A stretch of 47,617 nucleotides of DNA from Ruminococcus sp. (GCA_023667165.1 JAMPAO010000009.1:1-47617), one strand, 5' to 3'. Shown: positions 33,523 through 42,194, counted from the stretch's first letter. The notes: generated by a model not told the origin, from the letters alone. A program made the numbers and translations.

Positions 33523-34260
33523 TTGCATAAAATGATACGCAGCAGCGGCAGGATAATAGGGAGGCGCTTTGACCGCATACTGTTTGCCTTAAATATCCCC
33601 TCGCTGACCGTAGCCGCCGCGCTGCTTATAATATCCCGCCTGATAATGGCAAGAATGGAGATACCCGACGGCTTTTACGGGATATATTTCGCCGCCGTTT
33701 ACATAGCCGTTGCCTACAGCTTCGCAGTGACCCTTGTTATAACGGTAAACGCCAATATGCGCCTGCGGGGACACGGAAAATATACATATATGGAAATATT
33801 CGACAGTCAGATGGTGGTGTCCGAGTATGTGTCGACTGTATATTTTCAGGGAAAATTCCACGATTACAGGAGGCTTTGGGTGATAAATCTGGCGGATATA
33901 GAGCAGGTGACCTGCACCCGCAGCAGGATCGTTATCAAATCAAAGGCAAGGCTCATTGAGCAGAGAGCGGACTGGCTGGAATATTCCGAGGAGGACGGAC
34001 GGATATCCTTTGATTACTGGTGGTACAACGATTACGGCGGAGAATTGGTGGAAACGGCGGAGTTTGCGGATAATTACTTCTATGCCGAAAGAGCGGCGCA
34101 GAGGATAATTTTCTGCTCCCAGAAGCAGAAGGAAAGGGAAGTGCGCCGAAGCGAGTTCAGAAAGCGAATGCTGGAGATAGCCGGACGCAGCCGCACAAAA
34201 CGGCGGAAGAAACCCAAGGAAAGAGTTTTCAGAGGGTATGAGATAGAGAGGAAATTTTAA
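33523..34260 (+). CDS. Uncharacterised membrane protein with basic tail
   Basis: 245 residues; no family recognised. Two membrane helices (~22-45 and ~52-75) are followed by a soluble cytoplasmic part that looks like a small beta-rich domain of the YcxB/PH-like kind (MEIFDSQMVVSEYVSTVYFQ, then INLADIEQVTCTRSRIVIKS), which would fit YcxB-like proteins. The tail is very basic (RSRTKRRKKPKER). Start TTG 33523 has GGAGGGG 5 bases upstream; ATG 33532 is an alternative. YcxB likeness is only a pattern impression. Confidence 0.75.
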   Translation: MHKMIRSSGRIIGRRFDRILFALNIPSLTVAAALLIISRLIMARMEIPDGFYGIYFAAVYIAVAYSFAVTLVITVNANMRLRGHGKYTYMEIFDSQMVVSEYVSTVYFQGKFHDYRRLWVINLADIEQVTCTRSRIVIKSKARLIEQRADWLEYSEEDGRISFDYWWYNDYGGELVETAEFADNYFYAERAAQRIIFCSQKQKEREVRRSEFRKRMLEIAGRSRTKRRKKPKERVFRGYEIERKF

Positions 34261-34335
34261 GAGACCGGCGATTTGCTGCAAACGCGAAGAAAAGCCATAT
34301 AAAGCTCTTTCCTCTTGCTTCCTTTGAACAGGCTG

Positions 34336-34371
34336 AAAAAGGCGGAAAACTGAAATTTTCCGCCTTTTTTT
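34336..34371. terminator. Bidirectional terminator
   Basis: 14-bp stem (34336-34349 with 34356-34369), loop of six, T-run to 34371 on plus and five T on minus. It lies between the convergent membrane protein and M20 hydrolase genes, almost touching the stop of the latter. Confidence 0.92.
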
Positions 34372-34372
34372 A

Positions 34373-35584
34373 CTATTTTGTTTCCTCCAGCCATCTCAAA
34401 GCCGTATATGCGTAAACGGCGCTGCCCGAGGCAAGAACGTTTTCGCTGAATTTTATCATGGGGTGGTGCTGGGGATAGATATACCCGTCTTTAGGGTGTC
34501 CTGCCGCAAGAGCGAGCATTACAGAGGGTACACGGCGGCTGACATAGGCGAAATCCTCCGATCCGCTGCCGCCCGAACCGCCCATTGAAGCAGACGTCAG
34601 GGTCTTTGACCGTCCGAGAAGCTCCGTCACGTATTTTTCCGCGCACTCCGATATGCTTTTGTCGTTGAGCAGCGACGGACATCCTCCCTCAAAGGAAACG
34701 GAGGCTTTGCAGCGGAATGCGGAGGCTATGCCCTCGGATATCTCCTTTATCCTTTCGGCAACACGGCTGCGTACGCCGTCCTCAAATGTGCGTATGCTGC
34801 CCTTTATTACCGCGCTGTCGGGGATAACGTTAGCCGCGTTTCCCGCGTTTATGCAGCCGACGGTTATGACCGCCCTTTCTCCCAAGGCAAGCTCTCTTGC
34901 GGATATTTCCTGAAGTCCCGTTATTATACGGGCGGAGGCGGTTATGGGGTCGATACCCGTGTGGGGCATTGATCCGTGGCAGCCCTTTCCCTGCACCTCT
35001 ATGCTGAAATAATCCGCCCCGGGAGAGCTTATCCCGGGAGATGATACCACGACCGTCCCCTCCTCAAGAGGAACTGCCGAGATAACGTGTATCATCAGCG
35101 CCGCGTCCACGTGAGGATCCTCCAAAAGTCCGCCGTTTATCATGTCCTTTGAACCCTCGAAAATCTCCTCCGCAGGCTGGAACATCAGCTTGATACTGCC
35201 CTGTATCTCATCTTCCCGGTCTTTCAGCAGCTTTGCCGCGCCCAGCAGCATGGCGGTGTGCATATCGTGGCCGCAGGCGTGCATATTGCCGTTTTCCGAG
35301 GAAAATTCCTCTCCCGACGCCTCGTTTATGGGCAGTGCGTCCATGTCCGCCCTTATCATAAAGCATTTACCGGTTTTTTTTCCGCCTATTACTGCAGTAA
35401 CGCCCGACCTGCCGCACTTTTTCCAAGGTATGCCCAGCCTGTCAAGCTCGTTTTTCACATATTTCTCCGCAAAAGGAATATCAAAACCCGTTCCGGGATT
35501 TTTGTGAAGCTCCCTGCGGAAGCGTACAAGAGTATCCTTTGTTTCCTCCGCTTTTTCAAGCAGCTCTTTCGGATCAATGCTCAA
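34373..35584 (-). CDS. M20-family amidohydrolase/peptidase
   Basis: About 403 residues. FRRELHKNPGTGFD, MRADMDALPI, NMHACGHDMHTAMLLGAA (metal ligands Cys and His), FQPAEEIFEGSKDMI (catalytic Glu) and GHPKDGYIYPQHHPMIKF place it with hippurate hydrolase/N-acyl amino acid amidohydrolases (HipO-type). Cytosolic, two metals. TTG 35584 is proposed because AAAGG is 11 bases from it but only 2 from the ATG at 35593; the ATG remains possible and adds three residues. Has its own promoter, divergent from the MATE gene. Confidence 0.93.
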   Translation of the reverse strand: MSIDPKELLEKAEETKDTLVRFRRELHKNPGTGFDIPFAEKYVKNELDRLGIPWKKCGRSGVTAVIGGKKTGKCFMIRADMDALPINEASGEEFSSENGNMHACGHDMHTAMLLGAAKLLKDREDEIQGSIKLMFQPAEEIFEGSKDMINGGLLEDPHVDAALMIHVISAVPLEEGTVVVSSPGISSPGADYFSIEVQGKGCHGSMPHTGIDPITASARIITGLQEISARELALGERAVITVGCINAGNAANVIPDSAVIKGSIRTFEDGVRSRVAERIKEISEGIASAFRCKASVSFEGGCPSLLNDKSISECAEKYVTELLGRSKTLTSASMGGSGGSGSEDFAYVSRRVPSVMLALAAGHPKDGYIYPQHHPMIKFSENVLASGSAVYAYTALRWLEETK

Positions 35585-35618
35585 GGCTATCATTTCCTTT
35601 CGTTGAATTTATATTACC

Positions 35619-35647
35619 ATTATATCACCTGTCGGGTATTATTTCAA
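35619..35647 (-). promoter_or_regulatory. Promoter of the M20 hydrolase
   Basis: Minus strand: TTGAAA (35647-35642), 17 bases, TATAAT (35624-35619). Confidence 0.8.
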
Positions 35648-35673
35648 TATTTTATCTTAAAAAAACAATAAAA

Positions 35674-35707
35674 TTAACATAAAATTAACATAAAATTATG
35701 ATATAAT
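35674..35707 (+). promoter_or_regulatory. Probable extended -10 promoter of the MATE gene with direct repeats
   Basis: TGATATAAT (TATAAT at 35702-35707) is an extended -10 without a properly spaced -35. TTAACATAAAA occurs twice in tandem (35674-35695), followed by a partial third, possibly a regulator site. Confidence 0.5.
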
Positions 35708-35762
35708 AAGCATTCATGACCGTACAAAGCGGCGTGTAAAATATTCGGATCGCGGTGATGAT

Positions 35763-37133
35763 ATGTCAAAGCTCAGCAATACGGAAATATTTGAAAATAC
35801 TCCCATACCGAGGGCGGTCACGGGTCTTGCCGTTCCTACGGTAATGAGCTCTCTTGTAATGGTGCTGTACAGCCTTGCGGATACATGGTTCGTGGGACTG
35901 TTAAACGATCCCGTGCAGAACTCGGCTGTTACTCTTGCCGCCCCAGTGCTTCTGGCGTTCAATGCGGTAAACAATCTGTTCGGAGTAGGCGCGTCAAGCA
36001 TGATGGGACGCGCGCTGGGCAGAAAGGATTACGATACCGCAAAGCGTAGCTGCGCATTCGGCATATGGGCGGCGGCTGTCAGCGGAGTGATTTTTTCATT
36101 GGCGGCGACTTTGCTCAAAGCTCCGCTGCTGACGGTTCTGGGCGCGGCGGAGGATAATATTTACGCCACCTCGAGATATCTTTACTGGACTGTCACATTC
36201 GGAGCGGCTCCGTCTGTTTTGAACGTTGTGCTTGCCTATCTTGTAAGGACGGAGGGTTCTGCGGTGCACGCGAGCATAGGCACAATGGGAGGCTGCTTTA
36301 TCAATATCATACTCGATCCCTTTTTCGTGCTGCCGAGGTTTGCGGATATGGGAGCGGCGGGAGCGGGACTTGCCACGTTTATCGCAAATTCATGCGCCTG
36401 CCTGTACTTTTTCGTGCTGATATACGTGCGGCGAAAGACCACATACGTCTGCATAAGTCCGCGAATGGCTTTCCCGAAAAGAAAAATAGTCATGGGAGTG
36501 TGCGGAGTAGGCGTTCCCGCGGCGGTGCAAAATCTGCTTAACGTAACGGGAATGACCGTACTTAACAATTTCACCTCCGGTTTCGGTTCGAACGCGGTCG
36601 CCGCCATGGGCATTTCCTATAAGATATATATGATCCCCATGCAGGCGTCATGGGGACTTACATCGGGCATTATGCCCCTTATCAGCTATAATTACGGCAG
36701 TGGAAATTATAAGCGTGCAAAATCGGCGGTGACGTTTACCGCGAAAATATCCGTGATATTTCTCACGGCGGTGACGGCGGCGTTTTACATATTTTCGGGA
36801 GAGCTTATGGAGCTGTTCATAAAAAACAGGGAGATAGTTGCCTACGGATCGGCGTTTCTGCGGGGAATGTGTCTTGCCATAGTATTCCAGTTTGTGGATT
36901 TTCTGGGAGTTGCGGTGTTCCAGGCGTGCGGCAAGGGAATGATGTCCCTTGTCTTTGCGGTTCTTAGGAAGGCGGTGCTTGAGATACCCGCGCTGATAAT
37001 CCTGAACAGGCTTTTTCCGCTGTACGGACTGCCCTATGCACAGACCGCGGCGGAGATCGTGCTTGCATTCGTTTCGGCGGCTTCGCTGCTTCATATGTTC
37101 AAGAAAACGGAGAGGGAGAAGCAAAATAACTGA
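35763..37133 (+). CDS. MATE-family efflux transporter
   Basis: 456 residues, twelve membrane helices in two homologous halves. LAVPTVMSSLVMVLYSLADT and GVGASSMMGRALGRKDYDTA are the MATE/NorM signature; the second-half equivalent is GVPAAVQNLLNVTGMTVLNN. It exports cationic drugs or metabolites using Na+ or H+. ATG 35763 has CGGTGATG upstream, rather weak. Single gene, divergent from the M20 hydrolase and followed by a MITE-like element. Confidence 0.94.
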   Translation: MSKLSNTEIFENTPIPRAVTGLAVPTVMSSLVMVLYSLADTWFVGLLNDPVQNSAVTLAAPVLLAFNAVNNLFGVGASSMMGRALGRKDYDTAKRSCAFGIWAAAVSGVIFSLAATLLKAPLLTVLGAAEDNIYATSRYLYWTVTFGAAPSVLNVVLAYLVRTEGSAVHASIGTMGGCFINIILDPFFVLPRFADMGAAGAGLATFIANSCACLYFFVLIYVRRKTTYVCISPRMAFPKRKIVMGVCGVGVPAAVQNLLNVTGMTVLNNFTSGFGSNAVAAMGISYKIYMIPMQASWGLTSGIMPLISYNYGSGNYKRAKSAVTFTAKISVIFLTAVTAAFYIFSGELMELFIKNREIVAYGSAFLRGMCLAIVFQFVDFLGVAVFQACGKGMMSLVFAVLRKAVLEIPALIILNRLFPLYGLPYAQTAAEIVLAFVSAASLLHMFKKTEREKQNN

Positions 37134-37142
37134 CGTAAGGCG

Positions 37143-37255
37143 TAAGAGCCTGTTCAGTATCTCACCGCACACGTCTTTTCGGCAAATTTTACCGATAACA
37201 CCGTCAAAATTATGCTCGAAGATCCGCACACGCCGAGATACTCAACAGGCTCTTA
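37143..37255. mobile_element. MITE-like element with 21-bp terminal inverted repeats
   Basis: Left end 37143-37163 and right end 37235-37255 are complementary in 20 of 21 positions; 71 bases lie between, with no coding capacity. Each outer end is TA, compatible with TA target duplication as made by IS630/mariner-type transposases. Only one copy is seen here, so mobility is inferred. Confidence 0.6.
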
Positions 37256-37320
37256 AGACAAGAAAATTTCTTCTTGTTTCCCGTTTTGCATAATTTTCAT
37301 GAAAAAAGGCATTATAAATA

Positions 37321-37370
37321 CAGGCAGCAGCGCACAAGGGCGTCAGCCGTTCTTTGTACGCCGCTGCCTG
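37321..37370 (+). promoter_or_regulatory. Long imperfect hairpin in the DUF421 leader
   Basis: Arms 37321-37339 and 37352-37370 pair with three imperfections, loop of 12. It ends 15 bases before the GAAAGGAAG ribosome binding site (37380-37388) and has no T-run, so it may be a leader structure or mRNA-stabilising element. Confidence 0.6.
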
Positions 37371-37395
37371 CATATTATCCGAAAGGAAGTGCGGT

Positions 37396-38106
37396 ATGAC
37401 CGTTGTATTTATAAGAGCCGTTATCCTGTACTGCGTGCTGATCTTCTCCGTAAGGCTTATGGGCAAAAAGCAGATAGGCGAGCTTCAGCCGTCGGAGCTT
37501 GCCATAACCATACTTATTTCAAATATAGCCACCTTGCCCGTGGAGGATCTGAGCATTCCTCTTATTACGGGTCTTCTGCCGGTGCTTACCCTTGTCTGTC
37601 TTGACGTTATAATGTCGTGGATATCCCTTAAATCGAGAAAGGTAAGGGGGCTGATGTCGGGCGAGCCTGTTATCATCATAAGCAACGGAAAGGTGGATCA
37701 GCAGAAGCTGTATAATCTCCGCTTTACCACCGACGATCTTATGGAGGCGCTGCGTTCAAAGGATATTTTCGATCCGGAGGAGGTGCAGTTTGCGGTGGTG
37801 GAAACCACGGGAAAAATAAGCGTTTATCCGAAATTCAAGAACCGCACCGTGACCAATGAGGATATGAATATAAAAAACGTTTCCTCCGATCCTCCCGCGG
37901 TGGTGGTGCAGGACGGTAAGGTAATGGAGTCCTCTCTCAAGCGTCTGGGACTGGGCATGGGATGGCTTGATAAAATACTCAATGAAAACGGCGTGCGTCA
38001 TAACGATATATTTATGATGACCGCCGAAACTGCGGGCAAATACCGTATAGTAAAAAAGGAGCTTTATTCGGACAGCAAGGGGGAAACGATAATTGATAAG
38101 GGTTAA
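37396..38106 (+). CDS. DUF421 (YetF-like) membrane protein
   Basis: 236 residues. Three N-terminal membrane helices and the family motifs RLMGKKQIGELQPSELAITI and LMSGEPVIIISNGKVD, followed by a cytoplasmic domain (LYNLRFTTDDLMEALRSKDI, VQFAVVETTGKISVYPK). YetF-type proteins are important in sporulating Firmicutes but their function is not settled. ATG 37396 follows GAAAGGAAG. Overlaps the DUF4363 gene by 14 bases, a common pairing in Clostridia. Confidence 0.94.
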   Translation: MTVVFIRAVILYCVLIFSVRLMGKKQIGELQPSELAITILISNIATLPVEDLSIPLITGLLPVLTLVCLDVIMSWISLKSRKVRGLMSGEPVIIISNGKVDQQKLYNLRFTTDDLMEALRSKDIFDPEEVQFAVVETTGKISVYPKFKNRTVTNEDMNIKNVSSDPPAVVVQDGKVMESSLKRLGLGMGWLDKILNENGVRHNDIFMMTAETAGKYRIVKKELYSDSKGETIIDKG

Positions 38107-38470
38107 AATAGCGGTCACGCTCATCGCATTGATACTGATATATTCCGTATCGTCGCTTTTTCTGCTGGGCAGCGAGAACGGCAAGCTCAAATCCAGGATA
38201 GAGCTGATACAGCAGACATACGAAAGCGGCGATACGGACGGCGCGCTGAAGCTTTCAAACGAGCTCAACGACTACTGGCATATATATGAAAAGAAAGTCA
38301 CCATGATAATTCACGACGACGCTCTTGCGCCTCTTAACATTTCCGTTGCCAAGATAACTCCCTTTATATCCAATGAAAACGCCGAGCTGATCGCCGAGAT
38401 ACAGTCAATATATCATCAGATAGATCAGATATACGAGGAAGAATTTCCGAGCTGGTATAATATCCTGTAA
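38093..38470 (+). CDS. DUF4363 protein
   Basis: 125 residues, one N-terminal membrane helix (KIAVTLIALILIYSVSSLFL) and an extracytoplasmic helical domain containing NELNDYWHIYEKKVTMIIHD, as in DUF4363 proteins. Start is TTG 38093 with AAGGGGG 10 bases upstream, within the end of DUF421. Presumably works with the DUF421 protein; function unknown. Confidence 0.9.
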   Translation: MIRVKIAVTLIALILIYSVSSLFLLGSENGKLKSRIELIQQTYESGDTDGALKLSNELNDYWHIYEKKVTMIIHDDALAPLNISVAKITPFISNENAELIAEIQSIYHQIDQIYEEEFPSWYNIL

Positions 38471-38508
38471 TTTCGGAGCGTGCCGCCTCGGAATTATCCG
38501 GCGGGGTG

Positions 38509-38537
38509 TTGACTTTTCGGTGAAAATGTGTTATTAT
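38509..38537 (+). promoter_or_regulatory. Promoter of the 181-residue membrane protein
   Basis: TTGACT (38509-38514), 17 bases, TATTAT (38532-38537). Confidence 0.65.
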
Positions 38538-38583
38538 TTCTTTATCGGAAACGGATAAAACGATAGCGAAAGGATAACGGCAT

Positions 38584-39129
38584 ATGGATAATTCTGCGGA
38601 CAATCAAAGGGATAACAAAAAAAAGCCGCCGTTTTTTACGGAAAAAAGAAAGCTCGCCGCCGCCGTTCTGAGCGCGGCGGCGGTTTTGCTGTGGCTGATA
38701 CTGTGGCAGATATTTCCAATGGAATTTTATTCGCTGTTCTTCGCGTCGTACGCGGGAAGCAATTTTACGCTTTTGCTGCTTTCGCTGGTGATAACCTTTC
38801 CTGCGAATTACATTGCTTCAAAGGCGTTGAAAACCGATGTCAAAACAGGCGTTCATGCTGCGGCAAACATGATCGGAATGGTCGGCTGCATTTATCTTTA
38901 TTCCGCATTTAGGTATAACGCCCCATATTTTCCGATCCTCGGATTTGCCGCTCATATCTGCGCCTGCGCCGTCATATTCGTCAAAAGCAAGGGAGAAAAA
39001 ATACCTAAAATAAAGGACGCTTCTCCCGGGCGGGCAAAGCTCGCAATAAGCGGAGCCGTATGCACAGTATGCTCCGATCTGCTGTATCTGCTGCTGTTTA
39101 CCGCCCTACTGAATATTTTCAGAGAATGA
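38584..39129 (+). CDS. Uncharacterised membrane protein
   Basis: 181 residues, no family recognised. Hydrophilic N-terminus (~20 residues, KKK-rich), then four or five membrane helices including AAAVLSAAAVLLWLILWQIF and a last one, YLLLFTALLNIF. GAAAGGATAACGG lies just before ATG 38584. Own promoter; converges on a C39-like peptidase gene with only one base between the stops and no terminator. Confidence 0.75.
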   Translation: MDNSADNQRDNKKKPPFFTEKRKLAAAVLSAAAVLLWLILWQIFPMEFYSLFFASYAGSNFTLLLLSLVITFPANYIASKALKTDVKTGVHAAANMIGMVGCIYLYSAFRYNAPYFPILGFAAHICACAVIFVKSKGEKIPKIKDASPGRAKLAISGAVCTVCSDLLYLLLFTALLNIFRE

Positions 39130-39130
39130 G

Positions 39131-39955
39131 CTATCCTATTTTTACGACTATGCTTTGTTTTCCGTTTTCTTCCCATCTGTCGATAAAGGTCTGCTTGGTG
39201 TAACGCTGTATGTCGTCCTTTCGGTTGCAGTCCATAAAATAGTAATAGGACGCGTCATACCCCGTAAGGATAAGGGTGTGGGAATTGGAAAGCCACATCA
39301 CGGTATCTCCGCTGTCGGTTATCCATTCGGATACGGCGTTGTAACGGTAGGGTTTCATGTCAATGGACGCCCAGACTATGACGGGAACGCCGCCGTCTAT
39401 GAGCCGTTCGAGGTCGGCGGAATTGGGGTCGTCGAGTATGACCGCCCTGTTCGGCGAGCCGTTGTCCGCAAAGTAGCTGTCAAGAACTTCCGCTATGACC
39501 TCCTTGTAACAGCCGTAACCCTTTCCGTAGGGATCGCCCACAAAGCATTTATGCGGATCCGGACCGTACAGCACGCCGCCCTTTTCTGTAAACATTTTTT
39601 CGGTGGGAAGATAATCGTCGGTAAGGCTGCATTTGTCGGTGCCGTATCCTAAAAAGCGCAGCATTGCGGCGGCGCAGGTCACCTCGCAGCCTACGGGCAG
39701 CTCCGGATATTGATCCACTACCTCCATGGGTATCTCGCTTTTGCCGAGGAATACCGAGGGAGGGGTATATTTTTCGCACAGCTCTTCAATGGAATAACCG
39801 CCGTATTTGCGGTGCATATCCGCATTAAGCTCGGCGTAGACGTTTTTTTCCTCAAGTCTGCGGTGAATGCTGTTTTCCGTGCTTATGTAATCGTATGCCG
39901 CAGAGCAGGCTATGAGGGAAATGCCGAGAACGGCGCACAAAACTGCGTTTTTCAA
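39131..39955 (-). CDS. C39-like cysteine peptidase-domain lipoprotein
   Basis: About 274 residues. A short hydrophobic N-terminus with lipobox LIAC, then the Peptidase_C39_2-type domain: ELPVGCEVTCAAAMLRFLG (nucleophile Cys), KCFVGDPYGKGYGCY, VPVIVWASIDM, SNSHTLILTGYD (His) and MDCN. Exported, cell-surface; may cut or bind peptides. Start TTG 39955 (AAGGA 11 bases upstream) is preferred to GTG 39964 (2 bases). A second protein of this family is at 43820-45016; both share the CEVT and FVGDP motifs. Confidence 0.88.
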   Translation of the reverse strand: MKNAVLCAVLGISLIACSAAYDYISTENSIHRRLEEKNVYAELNADMHRKYGGYSIEELCEKYTPPSVFLGKSEIPMEVVDQYPELPVGCEVTCAAAMLRFLGYGTDKCSLTDDYLPTEKMFTEKGGVLYGPDPHKCFVGDPYGKGYGCYKEVIAEVLDSYFADNGSPNRAVILDDPNSADLERLIDGGVPVIVWASIDMKPYRYNAVSEWITDSGDTVMWLSNSHTLILTGYDASYYYFMDCNRKDDIQRYTKQTFIDRWEENGKQSIVVKIG

Positions 39956-39988
39956 GAGGATCACCGTCCTTGATATGATTATGATATG

Positions 39989-40017
39989 ATTATAACATAT
40001 TCGGCGGTCTTTTTCAA
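39989..40017 (-). promoter_or_regulatory. Promoter of the C39-like lipoprotein gene
   Basis: Minus strand: TTGAAA (40017-40012), 17 bases, TATAAT (39994-39989). Confidence 0.78.
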
Positions 40018-40041
40018 GCGCAAAATAACAGGAGGAATAAA

Positions 40042-40878
40042 ATGACAGGACTTGTTCTTGAGGGCGGGACTTTCAGAGGGATATTTTCCGCAGGCTTTAT
40101 GGACGGACTTATAGAATGCGGGATCACATTCCCGTATATCGTGGGTGTGTCCGCAGGTATATCCAACGCCGCGTCATATGTTTCGGGGCAGTTCGGCAGG
40201 AATATCGAGATACTCAAAAAATACAGAGGCGACAAACGGTACATGGGGGTGAAAAATTTCGCCTCCTGCAAGAGCTATTTCGGACTGGATTTTGTATACG
40301 ACGAGATACCCAACAGCCTTGTGCCGTTCGATTACGATACCTATCACAGCTATAAGGGCAGATTTCTTGTAGGCGTCACCAACGCCGAAACGGGAAAGCT
40401 CGAATGCATGGACGGCATGACGGATACCGATAAATGGACGTATCTGCGCGCTTCCTGCGCTATCCCCGGGTATTTTCCCGCAATAGAGATAAACGGAAAA
40501 TATTACTACGACGGCGGTCTGTCCTCTCCCATATGCGTAAAGCAGGCAATAAAGGACGGATGCGACAGAACGGTACTTATACTCACTCAGCCGGCCGGCT
40601 TTGTAAAAAAATGCGGCAAGGGAAATATGGTAATGAGCCAGGTGATAAGAAAGAGATTTCCCGCCCTTGAAATGCCTCTGCTTGCCCGCCACAGGGTATA
40701 CAACGATCAGCTTGCCTTTTGCGGAGAGCTTGAAAAAAGAGGAAAGACTCTTATATTCCGCCCCGAATATCAGCTCAACAGCTTTGAAAAAAATACGGAT
40801 ATCCTGGAGCAGTACTGGAAAATGGGTTACGATATGTGCATCGCCAACAGGGAGAAGATCCTTGCCTTTATGGACTGA
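40042..40878 (+). CDS. Patatin-like phospholipase
   Basis: 278 residues. Patatin fold: GLVLEGGTFRGIFSAGFMDG (oxyanion loop), GVSAGISNAAS (nucleophile Ser in GxSxG) and YYYDGGLSSPI (catalytic Asp in DGG). Similar to bacterial patatins with a DUF6363 C-terminal part (MPLLARHRVYNDQL...). No signal peptide, so intracellular or membrane-associated acyl hydrolase. AGGAGGAAT precedes ATG 40042. Confidence 0.94.
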   Translation: MTGLVLEGGTFRGIFSAGFMDGLIECGITFPYIVGVSAGISNAASYVSGQFGRNIEILKKYRGDKRYMGVKNFASCKSYFGLDFVYDEIPNSLVPFDYDTYHSYKGRFLVGVTNAETGKLECMDGMTDTDKWTYLRASCAIPGYFPAIEINGKYYYDGGLSSPICVKQAIKDGCDRTVLILTQPAGFVKKCGKGNMVMSQVIRKRFPALEMPLLARHRVYNDQLAFCGELEKRGKTLIFRPEYQLNSFEKNTDILEQYWKMGYDMCIANREKILAFMD

Positions 40879-40983
40879 CGCAGGGGAAAAATATTTTTCC
40901 GGCATGCTTTATTTTTGTTTCTTTTTGACCGATAATATCATACTTTCGGGTCATAATAAAGGTAAAACGAAAGGATGATGATC

Positions 40984-41157
40984 ATGGAAAACAAAAACGG
41001 ACTTAATTCGCTTTTGCAGACAAGCAGCAAGGCGCAGAGCTTTTTCGGTTCTCTGCCGGATTATGTGCAGGGAGGGATAATGCTTCGGTCGGACAGTATC
41101 AAAACCGAGGAGGATCTTCATAGCTGCGCCGACAAGGTCATGAGCGAATTCGAATAG
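40984..41157 (+). CDS. Small conserved-looking soluble protein
   Basis: 57 residues from ATG 40984 (AAAGG 9 bases upstream; two closer ATGs sit on the ribosome binding site). Hydrophilic, helical, with SKAQSFFGSLPDYVQGGIML, a pattern I have the impression of having met in small Clostridia proteins, but no domain is known. Lies alone between patatin and the AraC-GGDEF gene. Confidence 0.7.
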   Translation: MENKNGLNSLLQTSSKAQSFFGSLPDYVQGGIMLRSDSIKTEEDLHSCADKVMSEFE

Positions 41158-41305
41158 CGGGCGGAGCTGCCGCCGGATCTGTCCGCAGGTTGATCTGTTA
41201 TCGGAATAATAGCGCAAAATCGGGAAAAACGGTCAATAAACGCCGTTTTTCGGCGGATTTGCGCTTTCCTGTTTTTTGCTCAAAACATCAAGAAAATTTT
41301 GGGAT

Positions 41306-41333
41306 CCGGTCTTATAATTATATCATAGACCGG
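41306..41333 (+). promoter_or_regulatory. Inverted repeat enclosing a -10 box before the AraC-GGDEF gene
   Basis: CCGGTCT (41306-41312) and AGACCGG (41327-41333) flank TATAAT (41313-41318). No -35 at proper distance. This arrangement suggests a repressor or activator site on the promoter, perhaps of the AraC protein itself. Confidence 0.55.
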
Positions 41334-41381
41334 TCTGAAGATAACGTTATCATAAAAAAACATCGGCATTGGAGTGATAAT

Positions 41382-42194
41382 ATGGAAAAGGTCGCCGTGC
41401 TGACGGCTGCGCTGGAGTTTATCGAGGATAATATCCGCGAAAATATCGTAAGGGAGGATATTTCCTGTCATTGCTTTGTCAGTCTTTCCTCGCTGGAGAA
41501 GCTGTTCAGGCAGGTTTTTAACATCGGCGTTGCCGACTACATAACCCGCAGGAAGATAACCCATGCGTCAAGGGAGCTGCTTGCCTCCGATGATACAATT
41601 CTCGATATAGCCCTGCGTTACGGCTACAACTCCCACGAGGTGTTTTCCCGCGCTTTCTGCCGCATATGGGGAGAAACTCCCAATATGTACCGCAGAAACA
41701 GGAGCTTTTCCGAAATATTCCCCATGCCCGATGTGGAGTTTAGTGTGAATTTTAACGAAGGAGATGTTATTATGAGCGGCAGGAAATTCGATATCACCGA
41801 GCTTTACGACTACTTATACGAAAACAGGGGTAAATGCGTCCTTTCCTTTGACATTGTGGGATTGATGGAGATAAACCGAACCTACGGTCACAAGGCGGGA
41901 GATATCGCCATTGCGGAATGTATCAAGCGCATCGACGAAGAAACGGCGGGAGATATGATAATGTTCCGCATAGGCGGGGACGAGTTCGTGCTCGTCACCG
42001 ACAGAACAGAGGTGAACGAGGCGCGGGAGATAGGGGACAGGATAATGGCAAAAAACGGAAGTACGGTTTCCTGCGAGGGAAAGAGCGTTCCCGTTTCCAT
42101 GCGTTACGGCGTTACCGTCCTTGAAGCTGACGGCACGCTTCGTTACGGAGAACTGTTTACCGAGCTTGTAAAGGCGGGACGGGGGGATAAGTAA
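41382..42194 (+). CDS. AraC-type DNA-binding domain fused to GGDEF domain
   Basis: 270 residues. Residues ~5-105 carry both AraC helix-turn-helix motifs (SSLEKLFRQVFNIGVADYIT; TILDIALRYGYNSHEVFSRA; GETPNMYRR). Residues ~140-265 are a GGDEF domain: FDIVGLMEINRTYGHKAGD and FRIGGDEFVLV, so a diguanylate cyclase site is intact, while an RxxD inhibitory site is not seen. No ligand-binding domain is present. It could couple c-di-GMP synthesis with direct DNA binding. Start ATG 41382 with GGAGTGATA; the open frame upstream to 41190 contains the promoter region. Confidence 0.88.
   Translation: MEKVAVLTAALEFIEDNIRENIVREDISCHCFVSLSSLEKLFRQVFNIGVADYITRRKITHASRELLASDDTILDIALRYGYNSHEVFSRAFCRIWGETPNMYRRNRSFSEIFPMPDVEFSVNFNEGDVIMSGRKFDITELYDYLYENRGKCVLSFDIVGLMEINRTYGHKAGDIAIAECIKRIDEETAGDMIMFRIGGDEFVLVTDRTEVNEAREIGDRIMAKNGSTVSCEGKSVPVSMRYGVTVLEADGTLRYGELFTELVKAGRGDK

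Noticed and set aside
35674..35695. Tandem TTAACATAAAA as a replication iteron
   Set aside because: Only two full copies, adjoining a promoter; better explained as promoter-linked.
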